From Bacillota bacterium (GTDB lineage: Bacteria > Bacillota_E > JAJZYS01 > JAJYTV01): a stretch of 64,000 bases of DNA. The stretch lies in NCBI GenBank assembly GCA_021845645.1, contig JAJZVM010000019.1, positions 8,819 to 72,818 on the forward strand, given 5' to 3'. The translations under genes and the position numbers were made by a program. Below the pieces are notes generated by a model, which worked only from the letters and a program-made list of their open reading frames with translations, ran no database searches and was not told where the DNA came from. This document shows, piece by piece, positions 38,207 to 46,064 of the stretch. Numbering within the stretch: position 1 is the first letter of the stretch; every line of letters begins with the position of its first letter.

Positions 38207-38241
38207 AGGGGTACCCTCCCCGGGCCAGGGAATGTGCATCC

Positions 38242-38270
38242 AGCATATCCGACAGTTGCCATTGCGTCAA
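38242..38270 (-). promoter_or_regulatory. sigma-A promoter of the zinc-ribbon gene
   Basis: TTGACG (38270-38265) and TATGCT (38247-38242) are 17 nt apart. Transcription should begin near 38235, which decides the downstream TTG start. Confidence 0.65.
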
Positions 38271-38454
38271 TGGTACGCGTGGTGAGGGGCACGGCGGTCG
38301 TTGGCAGACGACGCGGACGCGGTTGCCGAGATGCCCGCAGGTCGGCGGGGTGCCGCCGCGGCACTCCCAGGGACGCTCCTTCGTCTGCGTGCCGCGTCCT
38401 GCAGGTGGCGCCCGAGGCTCGGCTGGCGCGCGTCCCCTGGCGGACACAGGCAAT

Positions 38455-40056
38455 CTACCGTGAGAGCTTTCTCTCCCGCTTGTCCTGGTACATCGCGCGG
38501 TCCGCCGCGTCGATCAGCGCGCGCGGGTCATAGTCGCCGCCCTCATCGCAGGCGATGCCGTAGCTGAACGTCAGACCGAGTTCGACTGCAGCCACCTCGA
38601 ACGCGGTCAAGAAGCTGTGTCCTTCCACTTCCGCGCGCAGCCGCTCTGCCACCTCCTCGGCGCGACCCCGGTCGGCGTCGGCGAGCAGCAGCACGAACTC
38701 GTCGCCCGCGTAGCGCGCGGCGACGTCTCCCTGGCGCGTCCGCACGCTGAGGAGGTTCGCGAACTCGCGCAGCACCTCGTCGCCCGCCAGATGGCCCAGC
38801 CGATCGTTGTACTGCTTGAAGCCGTCGAGGTCGAGATAGACCAGCGCCAGCCGCGTGCCCTCCCGCCTGTTGCGGGCTAGTCCCTCCTCGAGGCGCGCGA
38901 TCAGGTAGCGATAGTTGTACAGGCCGGGCAGCCGCGGGTCTGTCGCCGCGAGGCGTTCCGTCTCGCGCAGCAGGGCATCCTTCTCGCACGCGATCGTCGC
39001 GAGTTGTCGCGCGGCGGTGAACAGGTGCATGTCCTCTTCACCGACCATGAGTTCGTACGGCCAGGCGAACGCCACCAGGCCGCAAAGTTCCTCGGAGGTC
39101 ACCACCGGCAGCAGGATGCCGCCGCGCGCCCCGGGCGCAAGGAGCGCGGATGCGTCGGAGGCACCGAGCACGATCTCGCGTCGAGCTTCGCCGGCCCGCT
39201 CAGCAGCCGCCTGGCTAGGCTCGAAGTCGCTGCCCGGCAGCATCTGCAGGCTGCCGCGAGCATCCATGAGACCGGCGTACACCAGCGAATTCTGGAAGAC
39301 GAGGGCGAGGCGGTCCCGCAAGGCGCTGAGGATGGCCTCGGCGTCGCCCGCCGCCGCGAACTGCTGATAGAACGCGTGCAAGAGCTCGAGGTTGCGGTTG
39401 CGCTGGCGCAGGTCCGTCTGCAGATGCAGGGCGTACCCTACCAGAACCATTGGCGTCGCGATCCCGAAGACACCCACCCACGCGTAGTCGTGGAATGCGA
39501 CCACGACGCCCATGCCAAGGGGCAGCGTGACCACCGACGCGAGCAGGTCGAGCCCCAGCCCGTCCAGCACGGCGGATTGCCAGTCGAAGTGGGCGAGCAG
39601 GAAGTAGCTGTCGATCAGAAGGTGGTTGAGTATGAGGAAGATCAGGAAGAAGACGATCAGGGCCGCGACGTGGAGCTGCGCGTGGTCGAACATCTGTCCG
39701 AACAGCATCTGGCTCACGTACCCCGCCACGATCACGGCGATCGCATACTGGCCGCCGTTCAGGAACCAGACCCTGACAGGGCGCCGCTTGAGGATGGACG
39801 CGACGAAGACGCTGGTCGCCAGGGCGATGGCGGCTCCCACATAGCCTGTAAGAATGGCTGCAGGAATCAGGAAGGCGGCCTCGATCGACACGGTGCCCGC
39901 GCGCAGGTTCGCCGGCCAGATCTCGGCCAGGACACCGTACGCTGCGAAGGCCGCGATCGCGAGCGGCGCAGACGGAGGATGAAGCGCCAGGGCGACAAGC
40001 AGCATGAGCCAGCCGGCGATGCCGACAACCCAGGCGTAGCCATGCTCTCGCCTCAA
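38455..40056 (-). CDS. membrane-bound GAF-GGDEF diguanylate cyclase
   Basis: The 533-residue protein has six or so membrane helices (about 8-205), a GAF-like sensor (about 225-370) and a GGDEF domain (about 385-533). The catalytic motif reads AGDEF (ARYAGDEFVLLL), a functional variant, with DGFKQYND and an upstream inhibitory RxxD site (RQGD, five residues before AGDEF). It should make c-di-GMP from two GTP in response to an unknown membrane or GAF signal. Start TTG 40056 follows GGAGTGAGG. The gap 40057-40328 contains a stem-loop and no riboswitch I can recognise. Confidence 0.92.
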   Translation of the reverse strand: MRREHGYAWVVGIAGWLMLLVALALHPPSAPLAIAAFAAYGVLAEIWPANLRAGTVSIEAAFLIPAAILTGYVGAAIALATSVFVASILKRRPVRVWFLNGGQYAIAVIVAGYVSQMLFGQMFDHAQLHVAALIVFFLIFLILNHLLIDSYFLLAHFDWQSAVLDGLGLDLLASVVTLPLGMGVVVAFHDYAWVGVFGIATPMVLVGYALHLQTDLRQRNRNLELLHAFYQQFAAAGDAEAILSALRDRLALVFQNSLVYAGLMDARGSLQMLPGSDFEPSQAAAERAGEARREIVLGASDASALLAPGARGGILLPVVTSEELCGLVAFAWPYELMVGEEDMHLFTAARQLATIACEKDALLRETERLAATDPRLPGLYNYRYLIARLEEGLARNRREGTRLALVYLDLDGFKQYNDRLGHLAGDEVLREFANLLSVRTRQGDVAARYAGDEFVLLLADADRGRAEEVAERLRAEVEGHSFLTAFEVAAVELGLTFSYGIACDEGGDYDPRALIDAADRAMYQDKRERKLSR

Positions 40057-40308
40057 TGGCCCTCACTCCATAACGGGGAGGCTCGACACGTCCTCCATCC
40101 GGCTTCGAGGTCGCTCGGCCGTCCCAGAAGGCTCGGCTGCTGTCCAGGGGCATGTCCGAAGTCCAGACCGTACGGCGCGGGGGTGACGGACTGCCCCCGG
40201 TCGGTCGCATGACTCCTTCGAGCGCCTGGGAATGGCTCCTAAGCATATTTTGCCATGAGACGTCCTGGAACTCCAGAGCAGCCTGCCGCTGTCTGACTGC
40301 GGCCCGCC

Positions 40309-40340
40309 GCGGGCTTCCTTCGTGGCCGTCAGAAGCCCGC
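40309..40340. terminator. hairpin spanning the stop of the small anchored protein gene
   Basis: GCGGGCTTC (40309-40317) pairs with GAAGCCCGC (40332-40340), with a 14-nt loop that includes the stop codon of the minus-strand gene ending at 40329. This may limit read-through toward the diguanylate cyclase gene. Confidence 0.35.
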
Positions 40341-40685
40341 CTGCTGCAGCACTGCCCGCGCGGGGCGGCCATCGTCGAGGCGAATCAGCACTGCGGCCGC
40401 GAGTCCCGAATCGTCGAGGCCTTCGTCGACGTCGCCCCGGATGGCGACGACGGCCGCGTACTCCCCGGCGAGCCTATGCACGATCGCCCAGCTCTCGTCA
40501 CCCGAATCGCGCACCAGGACGTGCACTTCACAGCCCGTGGCGAGGATCTGCCGCAACACACCCTCGATCTCCTCGGCGCGGTTTCGCACGAGGAGAAGCA
40601 CCGGCAGGCGGCGCCGTCCAGACGGCCAGACGATCCAGAACACGATAAGTACGCCGATCGCCAGCCAGAGCCAGATCACCGCCAC
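40329..40685 (-). CDS. small membrane-anchored protein, glycosyltransferase-like N-terminal strand pattern
   Basis: The 118 residues have one N-terminal membrane helix (about 2-20) and a cytosolic domain. The segment PVLLLVRNRAEEIEGVLRQIL resembles the start of a GT-A fold (nucleotide-binding strand and helix), followed by VHVLVRDSGDESWAIVHRL. The domain is far too short for a transferase. It is downstream of metK by 52 nt and may share its transcript. Function unknown. Start GTG 40685 with a modest SD. Confidence 0.65.
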   Translation of the reverse strand: MAVIWLWLAIGVLIVFWIVWPSGRRRLPVLLLVRNRAEEIEGVLRQILATGCEVHVLVRDSGDESWAIVHRLAGEYAAVVAIRGDVDEGLDDSGLAAAVLIRLDDGRPARAVLQQAGF

Positions 40686-40737
40686 CGCCCCCTTTGCCGC
40701 CCTCTACCCTATGGCGGGGCGACAACGGCGGTGAGCG

Positions 40738-41925
40738 TCAGCGGTTGGACTGCAGGTGCACGCGGGCCTGGAGTTCGGGAACCTTTGTCAGGCGCTCCCA
40801 GGGGAGATCAAGGTCGGGTCGCCCGAAGTGGCCGTACGCAGCCACCTGGCGATAGATCGGCCGTCTGAGGTCGAGGGCGCGGATGATCGCGGCCGGCCTG
40901 AGGTCGAAGACGTCCTGGACGGCGGCCGCAATCTCCTGGTCGGCCAGGAGGCCGGTGCCGAAGGTGTCCACGCGCACGGCGAGCGGATGCGCGACTCCGA
41001 TCGCGTAGCTCAGCTGGATTTCGCAGCGTCGCGCCAGTCCAGCCGCCACGACGTGCTTGGCCACCCACCTCGCGGCGTAACTCGCGGACCGGTCCACCTT
41101 GGACGGGTCCTTGCCGGAGAACGCACCGCCGCCATGACGGGCCATGCCACCGTAGGTGTCGACGATGATCTTGCGCCCGGTCAGGCCCGAGTCGGCCGCG
41201 GGACCGCCATAGACGAACCGGCCGCTCGGGTTCACGAGGTAGCGCGTCGCGCCATCGCGCAATGCGGCAGGGACGACCGCGTCGATCACCTCGAGGCGGA
41301 TCGCGGCCTCCAGCGTCTCGTTCGAGACGTCGTCGGCATGCTGGCTCGATACGACGACCGTATCCACGTGGACCGGGCGATCGTCCTCGTAGCGGATGGT
41401 GACTTGCGTCTTGCCGTCCGGTCGCAGGAAGCCGAGCGCACCGCTCCTGCGCACTTCCGCGAGCCGGCGGGACAGGGCGTGCGCCAGGCTGATCGGAAGC
41501 GGCATCAGTTCCGGCGTCTCGTCACATGCATACCCGAACATCATGCCCTGATCGCCCGCGCCCTGGTCCTGCTCGGCGTTGCCGTCCCGCGTCTCGAGGG
41601 CCTTGTCGACTCCCTGTGCAATATCGGGGGACTGCTCGTCGATCGACGTCAGCACGGCACAGGTGTCCGCGTCGAAGCCGAACTTCGCGCGCGTGTAGCC
41701 GATGTCGCGCACTGTGGAGCGGATGATGCTGGGCAGGTCGGCGTAGCAGGACGTCGTGATCTCGCCCGCGACGAGCACGAGGCCGGTGGTGACCAGCGTT
41801 TCGGCCGCGACCCGGGCGTCCGGGTCGTTGGCAAGGATCGCGTCGAGAATCGCGTCGGAGATTTGGTCGGCCACCTTGTCGGGGTGACCCTCGGTGACGG
41901 ACTCCGACGTAAACAGGCTGTGCAA
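40738..41925 (-). CDS. metK: S-adenosylmethionine synthetase MetK
   Basis: MetK makes SAM from methionine and ATP. The 395 residues carry the methionine/ATP motif [19 protein letters not shown], the [12 protein letters not shown] loop, and the phosphate-binding [19 protein letters not shown]. Start TTG 41925 follows GAGGAGG; the preceding residues of the open frame lie in the terminator region. Expression is controlled by the SAM-I riboswitch upstream, which closes a feedback loop. Confidence 0.98.
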   Translation of the reverse strand: MHSLFTSESVTEGHPDKVADQISDAILDAILANDPDARVAAETLVTTGLVLVAGEITTSCYADLPSIIRSTVRDIGYTRAKFGFDADTCAVLTSIDEQSPDIAQGVDKALETRDGNAEQDQGAGDQGMMFGYACDETPELMPLPISLAHALSRRLAEVRRSGALGFLRPDGKTQVTIRYEDDRPVHVDTVVVSSQHADDVSNETLEAAIRLEVIDAVVPAALRDGATRYLVNPSGRFVYGGPAADSGLTGRKIIVDTYGGMARHGGGAFSGKDPSKVDRSASYAARWVAKHVVAAGLARRCEIQLSYAIGVAHPLAVRVDTFGTGLLADQEIAAAVQDVFDLRPAAIIRALDLRRPIYRQVAAYGHFGRPDLDLPWERLTKVPELQARVHLQSNR

Positions 41926-41949
41926 GCAGGATCCTCCTCTCCATCGGCA

Positions 41950-41980
41950 CAAACAATAGCCGGACTGCGAGAGTCCGGCT
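41950..41980 (-). terminator. intrinsic terminator of the metK SAM riboswitch
   Basis: Stem AGCCGGACT (41958-41966) with AGTCCGGCT (41972-41980) and a 5-nt loop, followed on the minus strand by TATTGTTTG. It lies between the aptamer and the metK ribosome-binding site, as expected for an OFF switch. Confidence 0.8.
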
Positions 41981-41983
41981 GCG

Positions 41984-42081
41984 TTCTCTCATCCCTCAGC
42001 AGTGCTGCAGGGTTTGGCACCGTGGCAAACGCCCGGTTGCCGGGTTTCATCGGGCCAGCCCCTCCACCACTCGCGATGAGC
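41984..42081 (-). promoter_or_regulatory. SAM-I (S-box) riboswitch aptamer
   Basis: The minus strand shows the conserved S-box elements in order: CTCATCGCGAG, GGTGGAGGGG, GGCCCGATGAAACCCGGCAA, GGTGCCAAACCCTGC and the closing GATGAGAG. SAM binding should stabilise the anti-antiterminator and switch off metK. Confidence 0.9.
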
Positions 42082-42105
42082 ATATTCGATTTTTTGGCGA
42101 GGATC

Positions 42106-42135
42106 ATGCTAGCACAGCGTCTCAATGCCCGTCAA
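42106..42135 (-). promoter_or_regulatory. metK promoter upstream of the riboswitch
   Basis: TTGACG (42135-42130) and TAGCAT (42111-42106) are 18 nt apart, placing the transcript start about 18 nt before the aptamer. Confidence 0.6.
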
Positions 42136-42152
42136 CGACAACGTCCGACGCG

Positions 42153-42605
42153 TCAGTCCCCGGCTGGGGCGCCGTGGGCTGGGGACTCGAAGTCGCTGCG
42201 GGCAACCATGGCGAACGCGATCGTGGCCTGGGCCACGATCTGGTCTTCGCAAAGGATCCTGCCCTCCGCCTTGGCGAACCCGCGCCGCTGGGCGACGATC
42301 TTCGCCTCGATGCGCAACTGGTCGCCTGGACGCGCGGGGCGGTGGAAGCGGGCTCTCTCGATGCTTGCCAGGACACCTACGCGGTTGCCGATCTCCTCTC
42401 CGAAGCAGAGGCCAGCAGTCTGTGCCATGCACTCGAGCTGCAGCACTCCGGGGAAGATGGGCATGCCGGGAAAGTGCCCCTGGAACACCGGCTCACCGTG
42501 CGACAGGTACTTGATGGCGACCGCGCTCTCGCGCGGCACGATCTCCACGATCTTGTCCACCATCAGAAATGGATAGCGATGCGGCAAGAGGGCAAGTACG
42601 TCCAT
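42153..42605 (-). CDS. fabZ: 3-hydroxyacyl-ACP dehydratase FabZ
   Basis: FabZ dehydrates 3-hydroxyacyl-ACP in fatty acid elongation. The 150 residues show LLPHRYPFLMVDKI, catalytic His in GHFPGMPIFPGV and catalytic Glu in QLECMAQTAG. ATG 42605 follows GGAGG. It lies downstream of mbl, an order also seen in Bacillus (spoIIID, mbl, ... fabZ). Confidence 0.97.
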   Translation of the reverse strand: MDVLALLPHRYPFLMVDKIVEIVPRESAVAIKYLSHGEPVFQGHFPGMPIFPGVLQLECMAQTAGLCFGEEIGNRVGVLASIERARFHRPARPGDQLRIEAKIVAQRRGFAKAEGRILCEDQIVAQATIAFAMVARSDFESPAHGAPAGD

Positions 42606-42666
42606 CGGAGCCTCCTATCGCTCTTGACTGCCGTCGCGGGTCGCCGTAGACACGGAACCGCGGCGG

Positions 42667-43671
42667 TCAGATCACGCGCTTGAACACGACGATGTGGCGT
42701 CCAACCAACTCGAGCTCCAATGCGCGGGCAGTGCCGAGCGCCACCGACGTCATCGGGTCGTCGGCGCGCTGGGCCGGCAGCCCCGTCTCGCGCGAGATGA
42801 GTTCCGGCATGCCGTGCAGGAGCGAACCACCTCCGGTCAGCCAGACGCCGCGGTCGAGGATGTCGGCGAGAAGTTCAGGAGGGGTGTCCTCCAGCACCCG
42901 CCGCACGGAGTCGACGATCTGGTGGGCCGGTTCCATCAGGATGGGCCGCACGTCGGCGGACGTCAGGCTGAGCGTGCGCGGCATGCCGGTGAGGAGGTCC
43001 CGTCCGCGGATGTCGATCGTCGCGGCCCGTCCGTCCGGGTGCACGGACCCCACCTGGATCTTGACCTCCTCCGCCGTGCGCTCGCCGATCGCGAGACTGT
43101 AGGCCGAGCGCAGTTCGTGTGCGATCGCGGCGTCCATCGCGTCTCCGCCCACGCGCACCGAGTCGCTCGCAGCCATTCCGCCGAGTGTCAGCACCGCGAC
43201 GTCCGTCGTGCCTCCGCCGATGTCGACCACCATGTGCCCGTTGGCCTTCGTGATGTCCAGGCCGACACCGAGTGCCGCCGCCAACGGCTCCTCGATCAGC
43301 TCGACCTTGCCGGCGCCGGCACTCTGCGCCGCCTCGCGCACCGCGCGCCGCTCCGCGCCCGTGGCGCCCGTCGGGATGCAGACCATGACGCGCGGCCGCG
43401 TCATGCTCCTGCCGGGTGTCACGCGCGCGATGAAGTAGCGCAGCATGGCTTCGGTGATATCGTAGTCGGCGATCACGCCATCGCGCAGGGGTCTTGACGC
43501 GACGATCGAGCCAGGCGTCCTGCCGAGCATCTGGCGGGCCTTGTCGCCGATCGCCACGAGCCGCCCCGAGTCCCTCTCCACAGCCACGACAGAAGGCTCG
43601 CGCAGGACGATGCCCTTGCCGCGCACAGCCACAAGGACGTTGGCCGTCCCCAGATCGACCGCGATTTCCAT
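42667..43671 (-). CDS. mbl: MreB-family actin homologue (Mbl position)
   Basis: A 334-residue bacterial actin. The phosphate loops (MEIAVDLGTANVLVAV, DIGGGTTDVAV), the connecting VIEEPLAAALG-like segment and the adenosine motif (LTGGGSLLHGM) are present. It polymerises on the membrane to guide wall synthesis. Position directly after spoIIID matches mbl of Bacillus. Start ATG 43671 follows GGAGG with 8-nt spacing. The first five codons of the longer frame lack SD support. Confidence 0.93.
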   Translation of the reverse strand: MEIAVDLGTANVLVAVRGKGIVLREPSVVAVERDSGRLVAIGDKARQMLGRTPGSIVASRPLRDGVIADYDITEAMLRYFIARVTPGRSMTRPRVMVCIPTGATGAERRAVREAAQSAGAGKVELIEEPLAAALGVGLDITKANGHMVVDIGGGTTDVAVLTLGGMAASDSVRVGGDAMDAAIAHELRSAYSLAIGERTAEEVKIQVGSVHPDGRAATIDIRGRDLLTGMPRTLSLTSADVRPILMEPAHQIVDSVRRVLEDTPPELLADILDRGVWLTGGGSLLHGMPELISRETGLPAQRADDPMTSVALGTARALELELVGRHIVVFKRVI

Positions 43672-43761
43672 GCAGGCGTCCTCCAACCATGCCGTCCGAG
43701 ATTCAATGGCAATTCGTGCGGCAAGCTCGAAGGTCCTGCACTACCCCCAAGGGTTCAGACA

Positions 43762-43986
43762 TTAGAGCGTGCGTTCGAGGAACTTGCGGCGCGTCGCCTC
43801 GCCACCGCGGATGTGACGCTCGGCCTTGTTGTGCTCGAGCACGGTCTTCACCTGCCGCGCGAGCTGCGGGTTGATGCGCGGCAGGCGCTCCGTGACATCC
43901 TTGTGGACCGTACTCTTGGAGACTCCGAACCGATGCGCGGTATCCCGTACCGTGTCCTGCGTCGCGAGGATGTAGTCCGCGACCTC
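43762..43986 (-). pseudogene. spoIIID: spoIIID, 3' segment (codons 11-84), separated from its start by a recombinase element
   Basis: SpoIIID is a small DNA-binding regulator that activates sigK and tunes sigma-E genes in the mother cell. This segment encodes EVADYILATQDTVRD, the recognition helix FGVSKSTVHKDVTERLP, and the tail NKAERHIRGGEATRRKFLERTL. That is the whole protein except the first ten residues. In frame upstream it runs into the recombinase C-terminal region in another frame; the only near start is GTG 43989, without a Shine-Dalgarno and missing helix 1. The missing start lies at 46081 on the other side of a 2,065-bp element. As it stands the gene is broken; after precise excision it would read as one 84-residue protein. 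Labelled pseudogene only in the sense of being interrupted. Confidence 0.9.
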
Positions 43987-44008
43987 CACCGCACACTTAC
44001 TTGCCAGA
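43967..44008 (-). other. right junction (attR-like) of the spoIIID element
   Basis: The core GA lies at 43986-43985. On the element side the sequence reads GTCTGGCAAGTAAG then TGTGCGGTG. On the host side spoIIID continues with GGTCGCGGAC. The recombinase stop codon (43999-43997) lies inside the element arm. Confidence 0.75.
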
Positions 44009-45358
44009 CGCGCCGGCGCAGCCCGACGCCGGCGTTTCGAGGCGGATCTCCACCGTTGCGGGGCCAAGCACGACCGTGACGCCAAGGCCGCGGAGGACCT
44101 CGCGTCGCCCACGGGGACCCGCCTGGCGCAGGTACTCTCGCGCGGCTGCGCCGTCTTCACGGCACGCGTGGCGGGAGGGCTCGAGATCGAGCGCCGCCAG
44201 CCTGCCGCCGAGCTGGTCGAGGGCCAGGGCGAGATCCTCCGGCGACAGGCGGCCTGCGGCTCCCGCCTGCACGAGCCGCCGACGTCGCGCTTCAAGCCGC
44301 CGCCGGTCCCTTGCGATGGCACCTTCCGACCAAGCCTCCACCTCCGGTGCATCATGCCTGGCCGCAACTTCGAGCGCCGCCACCACGCGGGCCCAGACGG
44401 CCGCTTCCAGAGCCTCCGCCGGATAGTACGGCGCGGGACACGGCGGCCTCCCCCGCTTGCCCGCGCACGCGTAATAGGGGCGGCTGCCTCCGCTGCCGGT
44501 CACCCTGCGTCCGCAGAGGGCGCAGCGCGCCACGCCGCTCAGGAGGTACGTGCGCCCATGGCCCTCGGGGCGCCTGCGCCGCGCCGTGAGCGCTGCGCCC
44601 GCAGTGGCGAACGTCTCATGGCCCACGAGAGGAGGCATGGCGATGCTGCCCTGTCCGCGCAGTTGCGCCATCTCGCCAAGGTACGTGGGGTTGCGCAGGA
44701 TGCCATAGACCGCAGACTGCGAAAACGCTCCGCCGCCCTTGGCATGCAGGCCCGCGGCGTTGAGCGCGTCGGCGATGGCCTGCGTCGACATCCGAGGTGC
44801 CATCGCGAAGATCGCCCGCACGATGGCCGCCTCGGCCACGTCCACCAGGAATCCCTTGCGCCGACGGTCGTACACGTAGCCGAGGATCTGTGTCCCCGTC
44901 ACCGCCTTGCCTTCGCGCAGGCGCTGCTGCTTGCCCTGGCGCGTCCGCTCGCGGATCTTGTGTGCCTCGAACTCCGCAATCGCGCCGCGGATGGCGTAGA
45001 GCAGCCTGCCGTCGGGCGTGGGTCGGCGTTCGAACTGTACAAAATGCAATTCGACGCCGATGCCTTCGAGCTGGTCCGTGATGATGAGCTGGTGGCTGAG
45101 GTTGCGCGCCAGGCGGTCAGGATCGAGGCAGGCGACACCTGCGATCTCGTGTGCACTGGCCGCGGCGAGCAGGGCCTGCAGACCCGGCCGCGAGATGTCG
45201 GTTCCCGAGATCCCCGCGTCGACGAAAGCGCGGATCTCCGTCGCGCCAAGCTTCTCGGCAAGCCTGCGGCACATCTCGGCCTGTCCTTCAAGCGAGGTGC
45301 CATGCTGGGCCTGCTCCTCCGTCGACACCCGCGCATAGATCGCGAAACAGCGGCTCAT
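43997..45358 (-). CDS. large serine recombinase (SpoIVCA/integrase type)
   Basis: The 453 residues contain a resolvase domain with the catalytic Ser12 (YARVSTEEQ), the active-site arginines (DPDRLARN), helix E (AEFEAHKIRERT), a recombinase domain (about 155-260; YGILRNPTYLGEMAQL), a zinc ribbon (Cys279, Cys282, Cys298, Cys307) and a short coiled-coil-like tail. The size is close to SpoIVCA, the sigK skin recombinase. All catalytic features are intact, so it should be active. It starts at ATG 45358, overlapping the stop of the 30-codon ORF (ATGA). Its 3' end lies 11 nt from the element's right core. It needs a directionality factor or a special expression context to excise. Confidence 0.96.
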   Translation of the reverse strand: MSRCFAIYARVSTEEQAQHGTSLEGQAEMCRRLAEKLGATEIRAFVDAGISGTDISRPGLQALLAAASAHEIAGVACLDPDRLARNLSHQLIITDQLEGIGVELHFVQFERRPTPDGRLLYAIRGAIAEFEAHKIRERTRQGKQQRLREGKAVTGTQILGYVYDRRRKGFLVDVAEAAIVRAIFAMAPRMSTQAIADALNAAGLHAKGGGAFSQSAVYGILRNPTYLGEMAQLRGQGSIAMPPLVGHETFATAGAALTARRRRPEGHGRTYLLSGVARCALCGRRVTGSGGSRPYYACAGKRGRPPCPAPYYPAEALEAAVWARVVAALEVAARHDAPEVEAWSEGAIARDRRRLEARRRRLVQAGAAGRLSPEDLALALDQLGGRLAALDLEPSRHACREDGAAAREYLRQAGPRGRREVLRGLGVTVVLGPATVEIRLETPASGCAGASGK

Positions 45359-45447
45359 CTGAGCTTCCCCTGGCGGCGCAGCTGCTCCAGCAGCGTTTGC
45401 CATGCCTGCTGCCATTCACGCTCGGACACATCCACCCGGATCTCCAT
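45355..45447 (-). CDS. 30-residue ORF coupled to the recombinase
   Basis: ATG 45447 sits 6 nt after GGAGGG. The product is MEIRVDVSEREWQQAWQTLL followed by EQLRRQGKLR, a single amphipathic helix. Its TGA overlaps the recombinase ATG (ATGA), so ribosomes that finish it would start the recombinase. It could be just a translational coupler, or a tiny recombination directionality factor. It is too short for homology to be judged by eye. Confidence 0.6.
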   Translation of the reverse strand: MEIRVDVSEREWQQAWQTLLEQLRRQGKLR

Positions 45448-45477
45448 CTGGATCCCTCCTATCCAGTGGACCGGGAC

Positions 45478-45485
45478 AGTCTATG
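45478..45485 (-). promoter_or_regulatory. sigma-E-like -10 upstream of the recombinase transcript
   Basis: CATAGACT matches the sigma-E -10 consensus CATACAMT at seven of eight positions. It is 30 nt before the ATG of the coupled ORF, an ideal place for a promoter. The -35 region is poor (GCAAGGA). No sigma-A promoter is obvious here. Confidence 0.35.
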
Positions 45486-45958
45486 TGGACGTGCCCTCAT
45501 CCTTGCGTTGGGCGACGCGGTACCATCGGCCCCGCGTCGACGGGACCATTCGGCACTATCGAGCCGAGCAGCCCGTTGCGCATCATGAACATAGGCCGCG
45601 GACCATCCCCACGCGTTGAGGATGGCGTTTATCGGGAGGCGTCCCGTTGGCCTGCGCCGATCGTCTGCACCGTTGTCGTCTGACATCTCCTGTCCGACGA
45701 CGGGCGCGGACCCGGACACTCGGTCGCAGGCATCGGTAGACGCACCGCGCACCTCGGGCGCATACGACCGCGGCATCATCGCATCGAGGGCGTCGGGCTC
45801 ACGCGCGGCTTCAGCGCACGCACCGCTCAGCCAAAGCTCCCCCTGGCGAACGGCACACGGCGAGATCAGCCGTCAAGATGACACCGATTGCGCGGCCGCC
45901 GGCCACTTGCCGGCGCTCCCCCGAATGCGGCGCGGGCACGCAGTTGCCCGCCGTGAAG

Positions 45959-45991
45959 ACAGCACCCGAAACATCTGTGTTCGGGTGCTGT
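45959..45991. terminator. 12-bp hairpin inside the spoIIID element
   Basis: ACAGCACCCGAA (45959-45970) pairs with TTCGGGTGCTGT (45980-45991), with a 9-nt loop. It lies about 60-90 nt downstream of the left junction in the direction of spoIIID. It could stop transcription that enters from the spoIIQ/spoIIID side. No U-tract. Confidence 0.45.
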
Positions 45992-46032
45992 TTGGTCGCT
46001 GCCATTGGATAGCTTTCACGCGGCTTGCCTTG

Positions 46033-46064
46033 CAGGTAAGCGGGCGTCGTCGAGCGCCCGCTTC
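46033..46064 (-). other. left junction (attL-like) of the spoIIID element
   Basis: Host side AAGCGGGCGCTC, core GA (46051-46050), element side CGACGCCCGCTTACCTGC. AAGCGGGCG and CGCCCGCTT form a perfect 9-bp dyad around the core. Confidence 0.75.

Larger units (their letters stand above)
45448..46049. other. element left part without a convincing gene
   Basis: About 600 bp between the coupled ORF and the left junction. A minus-strand open frame 45459-45779 (106 codons, low complexity, no good SD) and a 64-codon frame at 45811-46005 exist, but neither resembles a known protein. Base composition is like the rest of the genome. It contains the hairpin at 45959-45991 and smaller palindromes. Confidence 0.5.
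43987..46051 (-). mobile_element. 2,065-bp skin-like intervening element in spoIIID
   Basis: The element lies between the two GA cores (46051-46050 and 43986-43985). It contains a large serine recombinase, a 30-codon ORF coupled to it, and about 600 bp without a convincing gene. Removing it fuses codon 10 (CTC) and codon 11 (GAG) of spoIIID without any indel. It is far smaller than the skin elements of Bacillus or Clostridioides and has no phage structural genes, so it looks like the minimal remnant of a serine-integrase prophage kept for a developmental role. Whether excision happens is not shown by the sequence. Confidence 0.85.

Noticed and set aside
40057..40328. A c-di-GMP riboswitch before the diguanylate cyclase
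   Set aside because: I looked for the GEMM conserved blocks on the minus strand and did not find them.
43987..43989. GTG as a native start of a shorter spoIIID
   Set aside because: It has no Shine-Dalgarno and would remove the first ten residues. The missing residues with their own ribosome-binding site are found at 46081. Coupled re-initiation after the recombinase stop remains possible but unlikely.
43762..44367. A 201-codon open frame that includes spoIIID read as one long protein
   Set aside because: Its first 125 codons are the antisense-like off-frame reading of the recombinase 3' end, rich in Arg and Ser. Only the last 74 codons match SpoIIID.
43997..45358. Recombinase as part of an ordinary IS or transposon
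   Set aside because: No terminal repeats, no cargo genes and no target duplication beyond the GA core; the precise restoration of spoIIID argues for site-specific integration.
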